Of a stretch of DNA of 64,000 nt, positions 61,228 to 64,000 are shown piece by piece. The notes under the pieces are model-generated. The model made no database searches. It worked only from the letters and a program-made list of their open reading frames with translations, and was not told the DNA's origin. Source of the DNA: Pedobacter gandavensis (GTDB lineage: Bacteria; Bacteroidota; Bacteroidia; Sphingobacteriales; Sphingobacteriaceae); contig NZ_WNXC01000008.1 in NCBI RefSeq assembly GCF_014172405.1, forward strand, positions 186,001-250,000. Direction: 5' to 3'. How positions within the stretch are numbered: the first letter of the stretch is position 1; every line of letters begins with the position of its first letter. The position numbers and the translations under genes are program-made.

Positions 61228-62109
61228 CTATTTCGGAGAGCCATTTGCAAGCGCACGTTCGGCTCTTTTTATCGCAACTTTTTCTCTGTATTTAGCATAA
61301 GGCGCTTTAAATGCCATCTTCAACACACTATCCAGTCCGCCTTTTATAGCCAGATTGAATACACTTTGTGCTTTTCTGGTGATTGAAGCATCCCATGCCC
61401 TTAAGCTTAAAGAGAAAGAGCCATCCAGATATTTCATCCAGTGCCACATTCCTGTAGGCATAAATAAGGTGTCACCATGTTCCAGGAAGACTTCATAACC
61501 TTCCACACCCTTTAAAGCTGGGAATTTTTCGAAATCTGGGTTTGCTACATCATAATCCTCTAGTGCATAAGTTGCATTAGGGATACAGTATAACCTTTTC
61601 TTCCATTTGTTATCGAACAAAATGATGTGTTTTCTTCCACCAAAATGGGTATGGAAAAGGTGTGGTAAATCAATGTCATAATGTAAAAAAGTAACCGAGT
61701 TGGAGCCTCCAAAAAACATAGCAGGCATACTTTCAATGAAGCCACCCATCAGATCTTTTGGTAATACAATGTCTTTAATCAGGCTAGGCACATGCTTAAA
61801 CAGGTTAAAGAAGAAGATACGAAGTTCAGTAGGTTCTCTTTTGATCAAATCCAGGTAGTCGCCAAAACGCATATTAGCTACAGAAGCATTAATAGGCTTC
61901 GATGGATCGGCTTTAGAATTGTCCATCAAGCTGACATTGATGTCGCCGGCAATTTCTTTTAAATATTCAGTCGTCCATTTCTCTCTGGCTGGCCATGATT
62001 TAGTCAATCCTTTTATAATTAAAGGACGTCTGGGATCTAAATAATTCTTTTTGAAATCCTCAGGACTAATGTTTTCAACGGTATCTACCGGCTTCAATAT
62101 AAAGCTCAT
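61228..62109 (-). CDS. Cupin-like (JmjC/FIH-type) dioxygenase family protein
   Basis: This 293-residue protein has the cupin_8/FIH pattern of Fe(II)- and 2-oxoglutarate-dependent oxygenases. The start is RRPLIIKGLTKSWPAREKW, the first metal ligands are in FLHYDIDLPHLFH (HxD), and the distal His is in LFMPTGMWHWMKYL. GRKHIILF holds a likely 2-oxoglutarate contact. It may hydroxylate a protein or small molecule. The ATG at 62109 is preferred over the in-frame TTG at 62118. The last 35 residues (from GLDSVLKMAFKAP) have an ungapped match to the remnant at 62207. Confidence 0.87.
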   Translation of the reverse strand: MSFILKPVDTVENISPEDFKKNYLDPRRPLIIKGLTKSWPAREKWTTEYLKEIAGDINVSLMDNSKADPSKPINASVANMRFGDYLDLIKREPTELRIFFFNLFKHVPSLIKDIVLPKDLMGGFIESMPAMFFGGSNSVTFLHYDIDLPHLFHTHFGGRKHIILFDNKWKKRLYCIPNATYALEDYDVANPDFEKFPALKGVEGYEVFLEHGDTLFMPTGMWHWMKYLDGSFSLSLRAWDASITRKAQSVFNLAIKGGLDSVLKMAFKAPYAKYREKVAIKRAERALANGSPK

Positions 62110-62206
62110 AATTATCAAGGTTAAAGGACAAAAGTGTAAATTAAAATTTAAACTTATCCATCTCCGAATAATTATTTTTGCCAGTTAGGAACGTTGCCGC
62201 AATAAT

Positions 62207-62317
62207 TTATCCGGGTTTCTGATTCGCAAGGGCCTTGTCTGCTCTTTTAATGGGGAGTCTTTCCTTCCATGTCCTATACTTTTCTTTAAAGTTAGCATTC
62301 ATGAAATCATCAAACTT
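62207..62317 (-). pseudogene. C-terminal remnant of a lost tandem cupin-like gene
   Basis: On the minus strand this translates KFDDFMNANFKEKYRTWKER, then LPIKRADKALANQKPG and a stop. It aligns without gaps to the last residues of the neighbouring cupin-like protein (IKRAERALANGSP). The frame stays open upstream to about 62401, but similarity stops at 62317, where a terminator hairpin begins. No start codon or cupin core is present. I read it as the tail of a tandem paralogue whose body was deleted. The 77-codon plus-strand frame here is not supported. Confidence 0.75.
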
Positions 62318-62339
62318 GCGTTGTATTTGGAAAAAAATA

Positions 62340-62402
62340 ATCCTGTTCTCGGACTCAAATCTTTTCCAAAGGGGAAAACATCTGAAGGTCTTCGAACAGG
62401 AT
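62340..62402 (-). terminator. Imperfect hairpin and T-tract after the fasciclin gene
   Basis: ATCCTGTTC/GAACAGGAT (9 bp base), an internal loop, a wobble-containing middle stem and TTTTCC/GGAAAA at the top are followed on the minus strand by TATTTTTTT. It lies about 115 bp after the fasciclin stop codon. It could also be the 3' end of a small RNA. Confidence 0.6.
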
Positions 62403-62515
62403 CAATTTTCATGTTTAATAATAAAGGTTCTGAATTTTAAGCATCAATGGATGATCATAGGTAGATGATACTGAGGATTGATAGCTTCTTTTTAGAGCCC
62501 TTAGCACTGCATTTT

Positions 62516-63061
62516 TTATTTAGGCATTAATACCGTATCAACAACATGGATAACGCCGTTTTTTTGCATCACATTGGCGATGGTTACGGTAGACATTCCG
62601 CCTTTTTCATCTTTCAGTACTAATTTATTTCCTTTCATCCATGCCCATAATTTCCCACCACTGGCTGTAGTTAATTCTGCCTTGCCATTTCCTGCTTTGA
62701 TTGCTTTTGCAATATCGGCAGAGGTCATTTTTCCAGGAACAACATGGTAAGTTAGGATTTTAGCCAACATGGCTTTATTTTCTGGTTTTAAAAGCATTTC
62801 TACAGTTCCTGCGGGAAGTTTTGCAAATGCTTCATTGGTCGGTGCAAAAACAGTGAATGGCCCTGCGGATTTTAAAGTCTCTACCAATCCGGCAGCTTTT
62901 ACTGCGGCAACCAGGGTGGTATGGTCTTTTGAATTTACAGCATTATCAACAATGTCTTTATTGGCATACATCGCTGCGCCTCCAACCATTGGATTTTTTT
63001 GTGCTTGAGTCGTGAATGCCAAAGCTACTAGGGCAATTACGGTAAAGAATGTTTTTTTCAT
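62516..63061 (-). CDS. Secreted fasciclin-domain protein
   Basis: This 181-residue exported protein has a signal peptide (MKKTFFTVIALVALAFTTQA) and one FAS1 domain (about 40-180). H1 box-like sequence is GPFTVFAPTNEAFAKLPAGT, the middle is LTYHVVPGKMTSADI, and the H2 end is ANVMQKNGVIHVVDTVLMP. FAS1 domains mediate adhesion or matrix contacts. It is monocistronic and divergent from the DUF1800 gene. Confidence 0.95.
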   Translation of the reverse strand: MKKTFFTVIALVALAFTTQAQKNPMVGGAAMYANKDIVDNAVNSKDHTTLVAAVKAAGLVETLKSAGPFTVFAPTNEAFAKLPAGTVEMLLKPENKAMLAKILTYHVVPGKMTSADIAKAIKAGNGKAELTTASGGKLWAWMKGNKLVLKDEKGGMSTVTIANVMQKNGVIHVVDTVLMPK

Positions 63062-63185
63062 GATAGTGGTTTTGTATGGGCAGATACGAGGAATTGTTCG
63101 GGTCGGTTTTTGTTATATTTAAAAAAGCGTTAATCTTTTTTATATTCTATTGGTCATAAGTATCATAACTCAAACAACCACCTCT

Positions 63186-64000
63186 ATGAAATCATCATTA
63201 AAGGTTATTTATTCATTTTTAGCTGTGCTACTCTTCACTATCATTTTCTGTTCATTCAAGAATGGGAAATCGGAAGCTTATAAACCGGCTTTTCCCTATC
63301 GGCAGGCCGGATTAACCGAACGTCAGGCGGCAGCACATTTATTGAGCAGATTTACCTATGGGGCGAAGAAAGGAGAATTGGATGCCGTTGTGAAGATGGG
63401 TTTAGAGAAATGGTTTCAGCAGCAGTTGGATGGCACGATGCCAGATGATACCCTAAATTCATTATTGAGTAAGTATGAAGATAGAAATTTGAGTAATACC
63501 GAAGTTGAGAATAAATATCCCAGAGCAAACCGGGTATTGAAGCTAGCCATACAAGATGGCTTTATCAATAAAGATTCCGTCAATAAAGGAGATCAGCCGG
63601 CGTATCGCGCACAGATCCGCGCTTATATGGAACAGAAAGGGCTGAAGCCAGAACAGGAATTGTTACGTCAATTTATCAATCAAAAGATATTGAGGACAGC
63701 TTATACGAATAACCAGTTGAGGGAATTGTTAACTGATTTCTGGTTCAATCATTTCAATGTATCGCTGACAAAAAATCAATGTGCATCTTTTGTACCTGCT
63801 TATGAGCGCGATGTCATCCGCCCAAATGTAACGGGGAAGTTTGAAGATTTACTCCTTGCCACCGCGAAATCTCCGGCAATGCTCGTTTATCTGGATAATT
63901 TTAGCAGTACCGGAACTCCGTTGAAGAACAATAATGGGCAACAAGGCATCGGTCTGAACGGAACTGCCGTAATGGGTAATGGACAGCAGCTGAAGAAAGT
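63186..64000 (+). CDS. DUF1800 family protein, N-terminal part (cut by window edge)
   Basis: The frame from ATG 63186 stays open to the right edge (271 codons). It has a hydrophobic leader (SLKVIYSFLAVLLFTIIFCS) that may be a lipoprotein signal. The DUF1800 start follows: GLTERQAAAHLLSRFTYGAK, then GLEKWFQQQLDG and the hallmark LRELLTDFWFNHFNVSL. Next come VRP-like DVIRPNVTGKFEDLLLATAKSPAMLVYLDN. DUF1800 proteins are exported, often beside DUF1501 genes, and their function is unknown. The C-terminus lies outside the window. Confidence 0.9.
   Translation, partial: MKSSLKVIYSFLAVLLFTIIFCSFKNGKSEAYKPAFPYRQAGLTERQAAAHLLSRFTYGAKKGELDAVVKMGLEKWFQQQLDGTMPDDTLNSLLSKYEDRNLSNTEVENKYPRANRVLKLAIQDGFINKDSVNKGDQPAYRAQIRAYMEQKGLKPEQELLRQFINQKILRTAYTNNQLRELLTDFWFNHFNVSLTKNQCASFVPAYERDVIRPNVTGKFEDLLLATAKSPAMLVYLDNFSSTGTPLKNNNGQQGIGLNGTAVMGNGQQLKK

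Noticed and set aside
62235..62468. 77-codon plus-strand frame near the fasciclin gene
   Set aside because: The minus strand here carries the clear cupin-tail remnant and a terminator. The plus product has no motif and no promoter.

Overview
The window reads as chromosomal DNA of a Bacteroidota bacterium, most likely a Pedobacter-like member of the Sphingobacteriaceae. The reasons are Bacteroidota promoters (TTG, about 20 bp, TAnnTTTG), weak ribosome-binding sites, lineage-typical families (DUF4251, DUF6266, DUF4286, TlpA-like proteins with a DUF4369-type front end), an alternative complex III operon in place of cytochrome bc1, and moderate GC content. No rRNA, tRNA, CRISPR array, insertion sequence or prophage was seen. 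Most of the window is core genome. Assignments rest on motif and family recognition by eye, without database searches.

Left part (1-15 kb): the start of an SDR epimerase, a ureohydrolase-fold protein with a degraded metal site, a TlpA-like thioredoxin lipoprotein or secreted protein, a frameshifted DUF6266 gene, an outer-membrane barrel candidate, purD, secA, a SPOR protein, an M20 amidohydrolase, a secreted protein of unknown function, a serine hydrolase and an SGNH hydrolase. Next (15-30 kb): dnaG and yraN, a glutaminyl cyclotransferase-like lipoprotein, two tandem DUF4251 genes with duplicated flanking hairpins, pgi, a second M20 hydrolase, prfB with its programmed +1 frameshift, an esterase, a SirB1-like protein, a methyltransferase, an Omp85-like barrel and a deoxyhypusine synthase family gene.

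Centre (30-46.6 kb): one large respiratory cluster. actABCDEF encodes alternative complex III (quinol to cytochrome c/oxidase). It is followed by coxB and coxA, then ctaA and ctaB (haem A synthesis), two subunit III genes, subunit IV, a SCO-like protein and a DUF420 (CtaM-like) assembly protein. Together they take electrons from quinol to oxygen. Two of the accessory proteins look odd: the SCO homologue has lost all three copper ligands, and the DUF420 protein carries an EF-hand-like loop.

Right part (46.6-64 kb): small membrane and DUF proteins, an OmpA-type lipoprotein, rmlC, DUF4286, a TPR protein, then an apparent operon of a catalytically dead S9-peptidase-like lipoprotein with a histidine kinase and an OmpR-type regulator. 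This last unit is the best candidate here for an undescribed sensory module. It is followed by a UbiA-like membrane protein, a metallophosphoesterase, a MoxR ATPase/VWA pair, a cupin-like (JmjC-type) protein with the C-terminal remnant of a lost tandem paralogue beside it, a fasciclin protein, and the start of a DUF1800 gene.
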